Positions 1 to 11,852 of a stretch of DNA of 64,000 nucleotides are shown here, one piece after another. The notes under the pieces were generated by a model that was not told where the DNA came from, did no database searches, and saw only the letters and a list, made by a program, of their open reading frames with translations. Position 1 is the first letter of the stretch; every line of letters starts with the position of its first letter. The position numbers and the translations under genes are program-made. Origin of the DNA: Luidia sarsii (taxonomy: Eukaryota > Echinodermata > Asteroidea > Paxillosida > Luidiidae); NCBI GenBank assembly GCA_949987565.1, contig OX465105.1:4050159-4114158 (forward strand). Direction: 5' to 3'.

Positions 1-3000
1 TGTATGGCTGTACATTAATTTTTTGCGGGTGTTTTTTTTCTAGGGGTTATTAGCAAATAATCTAATCGGCTACGGATGCGGGCACAGCAATTGAAAATAA
101 CGTGCGAGATGAAGGTTCACACTCCAGTTTTCAGAATAGCTACAAGAATTGAGAATCCTTTGGGTGTGGGATGATTGGCTTTGAAAGTCAGTGTTTTCGT
201 ATACAGTGTTCAATGGCACTTGGGTTCCTCTTAGGACAAGCATTTCTATTGTTGAGTATTTTAACTAACTGATATTTTTCGTGGATATAGCCCGTGGGAT
301 CTTCAAACGAAAAGTGACAGGTTCGACAACATTTCTCTTCACGATCTATGAATAAATTGGGAAAAATCTTACCTCTGTCAGGGCGCAGTTTGTTTTAGGA
401 CACTCGGAAACAGAGCGCGGCTGGGAGTGACTGCAGATAAAATAAAAAAGGTGTAATTTGGAAGTTAATGTCTCTTTCAAATTCTCCTCTTAGCAAGGTA
501 AAATATATCATGAATATAGCCAAATGCAACTGTTCAAGAGAAGTAATCAAACACAATCACGTCGGACAACATTTTCTTTTCACGCAACATTACTGAACGG
601 GCCACATGCGTATCTGCGCCACAGCCCTGCGGTATGAATCACTGTGCGACTGCGCACTCATTTGCACAAGTGCACGGCGGTGTGTAAAATGAAGACGATC
701 GTTTCAAACCACGGGGAGAGCAAGAATTGGGATTTTCAGGGTTAAATGATCAATGCAAACTACAATCTTACTTCGGGCAAATCATCGACAGAGCGGGGAT
801 AGACATTTTTAGGGATAGATATGCTATTTTATACGATCTCATTCGATAACCGTGACTAGAAGACAACTCTGTTCAATCCAGCTGGGAGCTCCACCCGTCG
901 TGTTTGGGGTTCACGACTTAACACGTCCCCTCTTTCAAAAAAGAAATCCTATCACATTTTGTAATTTCTTTTTACAATCAGTAGAAAGAAAACATAGCTG
1001 GAAAGTAAAGAAGTAAACAAAGCCATGATTTGGGGGCATAATGCCAGCTCATTTAACCATCTTTTTATTTTTCCAATAACAACCAATTCTGAACGATTTT
1101 AAAGGCTTTTCCGCTTAGCGGCAGGAAAACCAATCAGGTCGGGGAGCGACTGCAGAGAACGATAACTTAGTATCTTCATTGCAACTACCTTCATTCAATA
1201 TTCATTCAGCAGTGTAAAATTTCTTTTGGATATATATCAGATTGGGAGTAGTTCTCTCGACCAGTACGAATTGAATTGGACTACATTTCTGTCACTAGAT
1301 GTTCATTTGAAGTGCTCAAGTTTAAATTATGTTGTCAGGGTCCTGTTTGTGTTGCACAACTCCTAAATAGCAGGGCGGGGAGAGACGATAGTGGTGTAAC
1401 GTCTGCGGAATGTTTCCAGTTGAGGGCGCCCGACCACTTTCGTGGTGTGGGGGTGCACTCCCACAATTTCCATCCAAGATGGTGTCGCCGAAATGATTGT
1501 CATAAAGTGTGGACCCACAATTCTTGTTTGATAAGGGATCTTTGGCGGCTAAGTAACTGACACACTGTAGAATATTCACTCTTCATTTTGGTGTGTGATT
1601 TGGACCATTATCTGGCTTCACATGTGGCCCTATTTGGCTGTAAAAGTGAAGGGGTCCATCCCAAACCCTTGCAGAAATTCAGCTTGTATGGCTGTACATT
1701 AATTTTTTGCGGGTGTTTTTTTTCTAGGGGTTATTAGCAAATAATCTAATCGGCTACGGATGCGGGCACAGCAATTGAAAATAACGTGCGAGATGAAGGT
1801 TCACACTCCAGTTTTCAGAATAGCTACAAGAACTGAGAATCCTTTGGGTGTGGGATGATTGGCTTTAAAAGTCAGTGTTTTCGTACAGTGTTCAATGGCA
1901 CTTGGGTTCCTCTTAGGACAAGCATTTCTATTGTTGAGTATTTTAACCAACTGATATTTTTCGTGGATATAGCCCATGGGATCTTCAAACGAAAAGTGAC
2001 AGGTTCGACAACATTTCTCTTCACGATCTATGAATAAATTGGGAAAAATCTTACCTCTGTCAGTGCGCAGTTTATTTTAGGACACTCGGAAACAGAGCGC
2101 GGCTGGGAGTGACTGCAGATAAAACAAAAAAGGTGTAATTTGGAAGTTAATGTCTCTTTCAAATTCTCCTCTTAGCAAGGTAAAAAATATCATGAATATA
2201 GCCAAAGGCAACTTCTCAAGAGAAGTAATCAAACACAATCACGTCGGATAACATTTCTTTTCACGCAACATTACTGAACGGGCATATGCCTATGTGCGCC
2301 ACAGCCCTGCGGTATGAATCAGTGTGCGACTGCGCACTCATTAGCACAAGTTTAAGCACGGCGGTGTGTAAAATGAAGACGATCGTTTCAAACCACGGGG
2401 AGAGCAAGAATTGGGATTTTCAGGGTAATGATCAATGCAACTACAATCTTACTTCGGGCAAATCATCGGCAGAGCGGGGATAGACATTTTTAGGGACAGG
2501 TATGCTATTTTATACGATCTCATTCGACGACCGTGACTAGAAAACGACTCTATTCAATCCAGCTGGAAGCTCCACCCGTCTTGTTTGGGGTTCACGACTT
2601 AACATGTCCCCTCTTTCAAAAAAGAAACCCTATCATATTTTGTAATTTCTTTTTATAATCAATAGAAAGAAAACATAGCTGGAAAGAAAAGAAGTAAACA
2701 AAGCCATGATTTTGGGGGCATAATGCCAGCTCATTTAACCATCTTGTTGTTTTTACAATAACAACCAATTCCGAACGATTTTAAATGCTTTTCCGCTTCG
2801 CTGAAGCGGCGGGAAACCCAATCAGGGCTGGGAGCGACTGCAGAAAAAGATAACTTAGTATCTTCATTGCAACTACCCTCATTCAATATTCATTCAGCAG
2901 TCTAAAATTTCTTCCGGATATAGATCAGTTTGGGAGCATTTCTATCTACGAGTACGAATTGATTTGGACTACATTTCTGTCAATAGATGTTCAGCTGAAG

Positions 3001-4245
3001 TGCACAAGTTAAAATTATGTTGTCAGGGTCTTGCTTGTGTTGCGCAACTCCTAAATAGCAGGGCGGGGAGAGACGATAGTGGTGTAACGTCTGCGGTATT
3101 TCGCCAGTGGAGGGCGCCCGACCACTTTCGTGGTGTGGGGGTGCACTCACACAAATTCCATCTAGGATGGTTCCGCCGAAATGATTCTCATAAAGTGTGG
3201 ACCCACAATTCTTGTTTGATAAGGGATCTTTGGAGGCTAATTAACTGGCACACTGTAGAATAATACTCTTCGATTTGGTGTGTGATTTGGACCATTATCT
3301 GGCTTCACATGTGGCCCTATTTGGCTGTAGAAGTGGAGGGGTCCATCCCAAACCCTTGCAGAAATTCAGCTTGGATGGCTGCACATTAATATTTTGCAGG
3401 TGTTTTTTTTTTCTGGGGGTTATTAGCAAAAAATCTAATCGACTACGGATGCGGACACAATAATTGAAACTAATCTGCGAGATGAAGGTTCACACTGCAG
3501 TTTTCAGAATTGCTACAAGAACTGAGATTCTCTTGGGTGTGGGATGATTGGCTTTGAATGTCAGTGTTTTCGTACAGTGTTCATAGCACTTGGGTTCCTC
3601 TTAGGATAAACATTTCTATTGCTGAGTATTTTAACTAACTGATATTTTTCGTGGATATAGCCCATGGGATTTTCAAATGAAAAGTGACAGGTTCGACAAC
3701 ATTTTCTTCACGAACATTGAATAAAATGGGAAAAATCTTACCTCTGTCAGGGCGCAGTTTGTTTTAGGACACTCGGAAACAAAGCGCGGCTGGGAGTGAC
3801 TGCAGATGAAAAAAGGGTGGAAGAAAACAAGTAAACAAAGCCGTGATTTTAATAATGCCAGGTCATTTAACCTTCTTTTTGTTCCGAACGATTTTAAATG
3901 CTTTTCCGCTTCGCTGAAGCGGCGGGAAACCCAATCAGGTCGGGAAGCGACTGCAGAGAAAGAAAACTTAATGTCTTAAGTGCAACTACCTTTATTCAAT
4001 ATTCATTCAGCAGTCTAACATTTCTTTCGGATATAGACCAGTTTGGGAGCATTTCTATCTACGAGTACGAATTGATTTGCACTACATTTCTGTCAATAGA
4101 TGTTCAGTTGAAGAGCTCAAGTTTACATTATTTTTCAGGGTCCTGTTTGTGTTGCGCAACTCCTAAATAGCAGGGCGGGGAGAGACGATAGTGGTGTAAC
4201 GTCTGCGTTACTTCGCCAATTGAGGGCGCCCGACCACTTTTGTGG
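1..4245. repeat. 1.69-kb tandem repeat, about 2.5 copies
   Basis: The sequence at the window start recurs at about 1685 and about 3372, giving periods of 1684 and 1687 bp. Copies 1 and 2 are nearly identical by eye. Copy 3 is more diverged: after the 'gggagtgactgcagat' block near 3800 it jumps to sequence matching about 2690, an internal deletion of roughly 570 bp. Homology stops near 4245. The ORFs inside (for example 1276-1560 and 2964-3263) do not keep a common length or a recognisable domain, so I read the unit as non-coding satellite or segmental tandem DNA. The first copy may begin outside the window. Confidence 0.85.
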
Positions 4246-4505
4246 TCTGGGGTCTTTGCTGTACGATTGAAAAAAAAATTATGATTTGCAATCGTGCAAG
4301 ATGAAAACAAACGGCGTATCAGCAAATGAACCGACACTATTATACTAATATAGGCCTACAGTCTGCAGTATGGACGGACAAAATTTTCTTTGGAATTTAA
4401 TTTCTCCATGAATACTAGGCTACATAACTAATCGGCCTGGAAATAGCCAACAATTATTTTGTAGCGCGTATGTGTTGAGGGTATATTTTTGAATCAATTA
4501 AAATT

Positions 4506-4615
4506 AGAGAAAGGTCCTGCTAGGATTGAAACGTCAGGCCCACTAAAGTTTGAGATTTGCATTTTGGTAATTTTAGTCAGTAATAAGCAGTTTGCAACAT
4601 TTTTGTATATCAATA
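4506..4615 (+). repeat. Dispersed repeat R1 (GGTCCTGCTAGGATYGAAAC family)
   Basis: This copy has the family core: a 'gagaaaggtcctgctagg' head, then 'gtcaggcccactaaa', then a tail ending 'agcagtttgcaacattttt'. The same order recurs at about 12348-12575, 15550-15670, 18840-19080 (minus), 19445-19570, 23505-23572, 31753-31860, 34175-34280, 35565-35670, 39005-39110, 40465-40570, 44514-44740 and 46377-46540. No protein is encoded. It is a short interspersed element of unknown class. Confidence 0.7.
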
Positions 4616-4625
4616 TTATTTTTTT

Positions 4626-4742
4626 CAAGTTAGATTCGTCGTGTTGAGTGTGTCGCGTGTTACTGCACGTTAAGTTCGTGCGGTAACACGCGACACTCTC
4701 AACATCGATGATTCCATTTACAAACATGATCAATCTAACTTT
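4626..4742. repeat. Foldback element with 28-bp hairpin
   Basis: The core is an inverted repeat with arms at 4642-4670 and 4677-4704 around a 6-nt loop (TAAGTT); only two mismatches are visible. A weaker outer match ('caagttagatt' against 'aatctaacttt') extends it to 4626-4742. It lies directly after an R1 copy. There is no coding potential. Confidence 0.6.
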
Positions 4743-4911
4743 GAAAATATATAATCAGTAATAATCTATACAATGTACCTTAAAAGGTGTTTCGTTATTT
4801 CGCCAGATCTTCATAATTCCCCTTTTTCAGCAGTGTTATATCCTTTAGAATAATTTAAGGTTCAAAACAAATGGGAGCATTATCTCGCTGCGTGATTACG
4901 TGACCATGATG

Positions 4912-5131
4912 ATGCCATCACGTGACTTATAGTGGGTATTTTCGCATCTCATTTGGTGCAGAACAGGGGTCGAAATGAGCAAAGAAGACTACCATATTGT
5001 CCACATTTCCATCGCTGCTCTCCTGAGAGAGAGAAAGATGAAAAAATATTGTCCACATTCTTCTTTGTGCATTTCCATCGCTGCTGTGTGAAATGAGATG
5101 TAAAACTATACACTATAAGTCACGTGATGGC
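4912..5131. mobile_element. Small TIR element, MITE-like
   Basis: Terminal inverted repeats 'TGCCATCACGTGACTTATAG' (near 4912) and its reverse complement (ending near 5131) flank about 180 bp. An inner inverted match (ATCTCATTT / AAATGAGAT) continues the arms. Each end contains a CACGTG E-box. The target duplication is unclear. Confidence 0.5.
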
Positions 5132-5134
5132 ATG

Positions 5135-6960
5135 TAAAATTGGTCGCACAATCGGTCTATATATTCAAGCGCCACCCTCGTACAAAGACTAAGAATCCAA
5201 CTGAGCTTTGCGGGCGTGTTGGAATCCAAACGTACAATACAAGGAATATCGATGTGCGTCACTTGCCATAACCGCACACGGGCTAATGGAAACACTGTGC
5301 AGTGTTGAATGTCTCAGGAATCTTGAGTATGAGCACACAGTGAACCCGACCGCATAAGTAAAAGTATTATGGCGCGGAAGGCCCTAACACTATTCCTACT
5401 TTTCGGGTAAAGCGGAGGTCTGTGTTGAAAATAATTTATGTTGGTTTGCGTACCTTTTTTTAAAAGTCTCTTCGTTTATTTGCCGAAACGGTGAACATAG
5501 ACCCTGTCCTACACAGAGAAATGTCAATTGTAGGCCTATAACTTCAGTGCCGAGGCCTCGATTAAGCTGCGCTTATTCATAAAAGCTGGGTTCATCTCAA
5601 TATTTAAATGTTGAAATAAAAAATAAAAAAGGAAGGAAAAAACATTTTCCAGTGATGACTGAGTATACATGAAAACTACGACTTGTTAAAATCATTTTTC
5701 CCGGGGGAGAAGAATCATGAAATATCACTTTTGGGATTTAGAAAAAAAAAACCAGGCGGCCTCCAAAAAGAAAGTGGGTGGGGACGCTAAACATGTTTCT
5801 TTTTTTACTTGGCTTAATAGGCTATGCATGGAATGAGACTATGGCCGTAAACAAAGGCTTAGGCCTCGGTCATATTTCTCATCTAAAAACAATAGTTTGG
5901 CCCTAGTTATTTTCTGCGTGAGTACTCTGAACCCTGATTTTCATGTTTTGTCATACGGAGACGAAGCCTGAGCCCTAGCATGATCCGTGGATTCGTAAAG
6001 GGCCTATGACTACGAGTGTGAACTGTAATTATGCCTATTGAAAAATATCATTATAGGCTTAGGCCTACATTTCTCAAACTCAACGACACCAGTTTGCCTG
6101 TCCATAAACATAAAAGTGTCAGGCCCTCTCTTTTGTCAGATTTACATTGAGCTCATTATTTTAGGTCAGTTTGCAACCATTTTAAATTCGAAGTCGAAGT
6201 AACGTTTGAAAACAAAAGGAAAATCCGATAGCTTTTTTTGTAAAGTGCCAAACTGCTGTTAGTTTGGTTTCAATTTTTATTTTGAGGCAGATGGAGACTG
6301 ATAATATTATCATAGGCCAACCACAGGTTGCCCATAGAATCCAATTCAGAATACGGGGTCCCCTTGGTGCACATGTGAAAGCTTGCACACACTACATTAC
6401 TGCATTGCACATTATACGTGTCCTTAATAATTATGCCAAGTCGGGCCTATACTATTCTATCATGCTTTCCGAAAATTTCAATTTTCAAACAAACAAGGAG
6501 GCCTCTTCTCTATTAATGCCCTCTTATATTAATGTTTACGGAACGCCGGGTACTTGGAGAACACTTTTCATTTCCAATTTACGAGAAACCCTGCATGACT
6601 AGGGGGCCTAAGGTTTAGATAATTTGCTTCATGAACTAAAAAAGCCGGCAACCAAAAAGCAACGTTAGGAATATATATAGCCCTACTTGCAAACGAAAAT
6701 TTAGCTGCGGCTCATTTCATTCATTGTTTTCAGCCTCAAAATAACGGTTTTTTGTCTAAATAAGATGACCAGAATACCCCTGAATCCTCTCTTGTATAAA
6801 ACCTTACCTTGACCTTCGCCGCAATTGTCCATTTTCGCCAGTTCTTGTCGGTATTTCAGTGCTATTATTTCACCCTACATTTGGCACACAAAGGCGGTTG
6901 TTTACGTCTTATCGTCTGCACACATGTGCGTGCACGCCCGTGCATACTGCACACAAGCCT
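5135..6960. other. No gene recognised
   Basis: Short ORFs on both strands show no domain, no consistent splice context and no repetition. The 112-aa ORF at 6264-6602 resembles nothing I know. I see no support for a gene here. Confidence 0.4.
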
Positions 6961-6974
6961 TTGTCACGTTCAAG

Positions 6975-7035
6975 ATGGCTGCCGCCATAACGATCAGAAC
7001 CCTTACGCGATTGGTCCAAAGTTCCGTTTTCCAAG
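6975..7035 (+). CDS. Possible first coding exon of a mitochondrial protein
   Basis: ATG lies inside 'CAAGATGGCTGCCGCCAT', which resembles the YY1-type element often found at the start of housekeeping mRNAs. Twenty codons read MAAAITIRTLTRLVQSSVFQ, and the segment ends at a plausible donor (CAAG|gtgaaa). The peptide has no acidic residues, is Arg/Thr-rich and could form an amphipathic helix, as mitochondrial presequences do. No matching downstream exon was found, so the gene cannot be named. A chance ORF is possible. Confidence 0.35.
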
Positions 7036-7159
7036 GTGAAAACCAGAGGAGAAATTTCACGTTTTGAAAGAGTAGAAAGACGCATAAAATTATTCTTTAC
7101 ATGAATTATATTTCTAAATTGGAAATAATGGGAGCTATTAAATAAAAAACCAAAAAAAA

Positions 7160-7262
7160 TTCCACAATGTACAGTACATGTGCACATATACATGTACATG
7201 TACATGTACATATACTGAACACGTAAGATGTACAGTACATGTACATGTACAGTACATTATAC
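7160..7262. repeat. (TGTACA)n-like microsatellite
   Basis: Runs of ATGTAC/TGTACA, self-complementary. Similar tracts lie at 25336-25505, 32930-33055 and 33310-33390. They create spurious Val-His/Cys-Thr ORFs on both strands. Confidence 0.85.
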
Positions 7263-7617
7263 GTGATATATTATGCATTGTACGGTTGTCACTGTCAGGC
7301 TTCCGTGCGTGGATGCCCCGGTGCCCATCCCCTGTGCACGGTTGCCTGGTTCCACACGTAGGAAGCCTTTGCGTGGTTGATATACTCGCCCATTGCCTGT
7401 GCAGGGATGCATAAGGTTTTGCTTCATCGTTTTCCCCAAATAGATGACATGAATACGCAAGATCAGAATGGTAACAAAAACGGTAAGTAAGACTTTTGAG
7501 TTTACTGTGACATAAAACATATTCCATAATGATAGGGGAGTAGGATGAGAAAATCCTAAATTCGGACATGATTAATTGACTTGACACTGCAAGTGCAAGG
7601 ACGGTACGTAGTGTATG

Positions 7618-7672
7618 TACTAAACTAGTAGTAGTACTAGTAGTACTAGTACTGTCTGTAGTAGTACTAGTA
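7618..7672. repeat. (CTAGTA)n/(TAC)n microsatellite
   Basis: Short ACTAGT/GTAGTA tract. The same motif borders both ends of the palindrome at 55069-56325. Confidence 0.7.
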
Positions 7673-7769
7673 AATAAAAGCCGGCTGCCGGCGCCCGTGC
7701 CACAAAAGCTATTCGACCGGCCGCGGACCCATTTTGTGTGATACGCGATTAGTTGCACCACACGAGTTT

Positions 7770-8070
7770 GAGGGTGTATATGTACTGTAGAGTGTAGGCC
7801 TACATGAACAGCATGTTAAAATAAAAGATCGTGGTTGTAAAATTAGTTTTCATCTATCTTTATTTCAATACAATTTCATAATTTAATGGCTTTTTTGTTC
7901 AAAATGCTCATAAAAAAATGATTTTTGTACCAATGTTGCATTTAGCGATCGCTCGTTGTTTATTCCTTACTGACGTCATCGATTGGCGATGCACGCGATC
8001 TCGCTGCAATTTGAAATAATGGACATTCATGACTCGTTGGGTACCGTTGTGAAAAAAGTATAGTGCACAC
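7770..8070. other. No gene recognised
   Basis: AT-rich intergenic sequence with no ORF or repeat that I can support. Confidence 0.4.
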
Positions 8071-8073
8071 AGT

Positions 8074-8190
8074 AGTCCCACTTACTGGGCTGCTTTTGGA
8101 GCTCCCCTTAAACGAGTTTTGAGATTATCTGCGACAGATAATCTCAAAACTCGTTTAAGGGGAGCTCCTAGCGGCCCAGTAAGTGGGACT
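8074..8190. mobile_element. Near-perfect hairpin, foldback MITE
   Basis: Arms of about 57 bp converge on a 3-nt loop (CGA at 8132-8134). The ends read AGTCCCACTTACTGGGC and its reverse complement. The only visible arm differences are near the 'ctgctttt'/'ctagcgg' segment. A looser match (tgcacacag / ctgtaggtgca) extends outside. No coding capacity. Confidence 0.65.
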
Positions 8191-8462
8191 GTAGGTGCAC
8201 AGTGGCAGAAGTGCAGTTATTCTATTGGTAATGCACGTATGGATGTTGGGGAACCAGACCAGACACGGGCGGCGGTAGCCGGCTCTATATACACTGCCTT
8301 TTGTTTACCAATTTTTTTACAACCATGGTAAATGGTGACAGTGACATTGACAAGTGATTGTGACACAATGATATAACACAGTGGTCATTGAAATGTGTGT
8401 TGATGGTGTACTAACGGTAATTAGAAGTAAACAAGAAGTCACAAGAATGCGAGTGAGGTCAG

Positions 8463-8655
8463 TGGATATGCTTGGATAGCCCTCGCAAACGCTCGTTGTT
8501 GATGAGCCGCCCTCCACTCTTCGAGTGTTAACAAGGCCGCTCGATATCCCTCGCTAATCCTCGACATCACTCGAAACCGCTCGCTACCGCTCGCAGTTTT
8601 GTCGAGCGCTAGCGAGTGTTAACAAGTTTGCTCGAGTGCTTACGAGGGATTGCGA
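8463..8655. repeat. CTCG/CGAG-rich imperfect foldback
   Basis: The left half is dense in CTCG words and the right half in CGAG words. The motif 'GAGTGTTAACAAG' occurs twice, and the ends (ccctcgcaaacgctcg / cgagggattgcgag) are roughly inverted. It looks like a degraded palindromic element. Confidence 0.4.
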
Positions 8656-9107
8656 GTAGGAGGGATACTTACTTTTAAGCATGGGTGTACATGTAGTAAT
8701 TACTGACTAATTAGTAGTGCTATTACTTTAGTAGGGATATCGATCAGTTATTAGCTTTTCCGTCTCTTCCAGCGAAGCTGAAAAGCTATTGTTACTATAT
8801 GATTAGAATGATAGTGCTAACTTATTGGAGTGGTTTGATGGTAAAAAAAGGTGCTCTGAAATCTCTTCTTTTTTTTCAATTTTATATCTAATTCAATTAA
8901 CCTAATACTGTTGCGTCTTGAAAAACCAAAAAGTGATAAAGAAAAGTCATATAACTGAGTCTCGAAATGTGCGTGGATGTGCACACTTTAAAAAATGTGC
9001 TTGTTATAACTGAATTGTCATTATAACCCAGCTATATAACGGTAATCGACTGTAAGTCAAAAGATAATATCATTGTGTCCCCCATTTTGTGTGACTTTAT
9101 TATATTA

Positions 9108-9553
9108 TGGTCATGTGTGACACATTCTAGTCACGCGTGACATAATTTATGTTCACGTGTAGTCACATGTGACAAATTCTAGTCATGCGTGACATGTTAT
9201 AGTCATGTGTAGTCATGTGTGACATATTATGTTCACGTGTAGTCACGTGTGACATTCTAGTCATGTGTGACATGTTATCTATAGTCATGTGTAGTCACGT
9301 GTGACATATTCTAGTCACGTGTGACATATTCTAGTCACGTGTGACATATTGTAGTCACGTGTGACATAATTATTCTAGTCATGTGTGACATATTCTAGTC
9401 ACGTGTGATATATTATAGTCACGTTTGTCTTATTATAGTCACGTACTTGTGACATAGTCACACACGTGACATACTCACATGTGACATGCATGTACAGGGT
9501 ATTATATTTAAAGTCACATGTACATGTACAGGATATTATAGTCATGTGTGACA
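9108..9553. repeat. E-box-containing minisatellite
   Basis: Irregular array of units of about 20 bp around 'TAGTCACGTGTGACATATTC'. The core GTCAC-GT-GTGAC is palindromic and contains CACGTG or CATGTG. About twenty cores occur in 450 bp. No ORF crosses it meaningfully. Confidence 0.75.
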
Positions 9554-9825
9554 GCGTACATCCATGCCTATTCAATCTATATAATTCTGCACTTTTACTG
9601 TAATCCTACATGAACATTTATATAGTCAGATAGTACATGTACATTTATTTTGCAAGTGCACATGTATATTTATCTGTTTATTGCTGTGTGGACCATCTAC
9701 CTAACAAGTAGATCTTCCCTATCCACTCAACCACCCACTTCCAAACTGTTTTGCACTGGAACTGCATTTAGAGGTGAGCATTTACTCTTCATTTCAATTA
9801 GAGCTGCATATATACACTCTGTGGG

Positions 9826-10041
9826 AACCCTGAGCTGCTATAGCCAGGTGTGCAACAATCGGTTTGCATCTGAATGAAAACAGGGACGTGATCCCTGGAG
9901 ATACCATGTAATACAGCAGTTAATGCTTGAATGCTTCTGGCTGGCACCTCCACCCCGGCAAAGACTAGTTGACTTTATGGGAAGGCCCCCATCTATAGGG
10001 CTGGATAGCAGAGGTCTCAGGTTCAAGTCCCAGTCCAGTCA
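9826..10041 (+). mobile_element. SINE copy with shortened tRNA-like head
   Basis: The body ('gcatctgaatgaaa', 'ccccggcaaagactagttga') matches 21170-21330 and the minus-strand copy at 42656-42976. It is followed by a tRNA-like head that has lost its middle, keeping a B box (GGTTCAAGTCC). It abuts the MITE at 10042. Confidence 0.6.
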
Positions 10042-10497
10042 CACTATGAACATCTAAACCGTGAAAAAGGGGTGAAAATGTCATTTCGCCGTGAAACTAA
10101 AAAATCACTGTGATTTCACGGTGCATTTTACAGTGAATTCACCGTGAAAAAAATTGCCTCTCTGACCTGATAAGGACATCTTCAGGTCACTAAAGAGACT
10201 GTGAAATAAAACGTGAATATCTAGGGTGGCTCCAGCCTTGAGGGATGGCTAATTCAATTACCAGTAGGGACCACCAGCCCCCATAGAGGCACTGTATTGT
10301 GTCCGTGTACCTCCCAGATATCTAAATTGCCTCTACCATTTACCACCAGGAATGTGGCCTTGGAGACCACTGGTGAAAACAGTGAAAATGACTTGGCTAA
10401 CTGTGTGCCATGAATTAAGGGTGAAAGCATGGTGATTTTTCTTTTCATGGCTAAATGACATTTTCACCCCATTTTCACCGTTTAGATGTTCATAGTG
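10042..10497. mobile_element. TIR MITE, family A, copy A1
   Basis: The ends CACTATGAACATCTAAAC and GTTTAGATGTTCATAGTG are inverted repeats continuing about 50 bp into the GTGAAA/TTTCAC-rich arms. A 3-bp TCA flanks both sides (10039-10041, 10498-10500). The paralogous segment at about 11355 lacks the insert and reads 'ccagttaaagt', an empty-site comparison. A 3-bp T-N-A duplication suggests a PIF/Harbinger-type element. Confidence 0.75.
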
Positions 10498-10500
10498 TCA

Positions 10501-11000
10501 AAGCTTTCTCTACCACTTTTCCAAATCGTAGAGAAGTTCCCATGCAGTCAGTTTTTCCTGTATTTGTTTGACTTGCATGTAAATGAAAAAAAGAAGCCAT
10601 GAAAGGAGTGAGGCGTGGGTCCTTGCATGACACCACCCTGTATCAAGGCCCACCGCCCACACAATGGGGACTGACCAATCATGTAAGGGGGACAAAAGGT
10701 TGAACCCTACCCCACAGCAGTCTGCAGACATTCCTGATACCATCAGGCATTGAGCGCATGCCACAAAGGGGAATACCAAAACAACAAAAAAGGGGGAAAA
10801 AGCAAACAGAATGAGCCCAACAGAAGGGTATGGGTGGCTTTTGAGTTTCGAGGCTATGGTGGTGATATTGTCGATAGTGTGTGTCTTTTTATTTTTGCGT
10901 CAACAAAAGCTGGAGGCCCTCATTGGCCCACATAGTGCGAAGATGGGCTATTTAATTTGTAGCACAAAATCCCACTGTTACTATAGGGAGTCTTTGACCA
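10501..11000 (+). repeat. Segmental duplication, copy 1
   Basis: Together with 9995-10041 this segment is homologous in direct orientation to 11279-11852. Shared landmarks are 'gacaccaccctgta', 'cagacattcctgatacc' and 'gggagtctttgacca'. The MITE A1 splits this copy. The ORFs inside are not conserved between the copies. Confidence 0.7.
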
Positions 11001-11278
11001 AAATGCCCCGTATTTCTTTTACTATTAAGGTAGCCATCTGATTATGAGCCCTACATTAAACAGTGTAGACTGTAAGTGTACATGTGTATGTACTGTACAT
11101 GTTTGAACAATGACATGTATTTGACTGGGTGGGGGCACCAGTCAGAAACTATTAACTGCGCTATATCTCCAGGAAGATCATGCCCTCGCTTTCATTTGAA
11201 TGCTCGATACAAACAACCAAAAGACTACTGTACATGTAAGTCATGTAGTTGACTATTTGGGATGGCAACCATTTATAA

Positions 11279-11852
11279 GGGCTGGATAGCTCAAATGAGA
11301 GAGCACTGGTACGTTAATCCAGAGGTCTCGAGTTAGTGTCCCAATCCAGTTAAAGTTTACTTTGCCATTTCCAGAAAATTTTCCATTTGTTAAAAAAAGG
11401 TCCCAGTCAGTTTTTCCTTTGTTTATTTTTCCAGGAAGTGCAAGGAGTGATGAGGTGTGGGTTCTTGCAGGACACCACCCTGTACCAAGGCCCACCGACC
11501 ACACAATGTTGACTGACCAATCACGTAAGAGGGCCAAAAGGTTGAATCCTACCCTGCAACCATCTGCAGACATTCCTGATACCATCAGGCATTGGGCGCA
11601 TGACCCGAAGGGGAAATCCCAAAAGGTATAAGGGGAAAAAACTAACAGAATGACCCAAAGTCTAATGGAGGCTATGGGTGGCTTTGGAGTTTTGAGGCTA
11701 TGTGACAAGCACTGTATGGTGGTGAACATCTATTGATTGATAGTGTGTGTCATGTTTTGTGTCAACAAGAGCTAGAGGCCCTCATTGTACGAAGACAAGC
11801 TATTTACGGTTTAGCACAACATCTCACTATTACCAGGGAGTCTTTGACCATT
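11279..11852 (+). repeat. Segmental duplication, copy 2, with SINE head
   Basis: Starts with a more complete tRNA-like head (A-box-like TAGCTC, degenerate B box) and continues as in copy 1 without the MITE. The 158-aa minus and 89-aa plus ORFs here are shadows of repeat sequence. Confidence 0.65.

Noticed and set aside
7138..7761. 207-aa minus-strand ORF
   Set aside because: It runs through microsatellites at both ends and has no domain.
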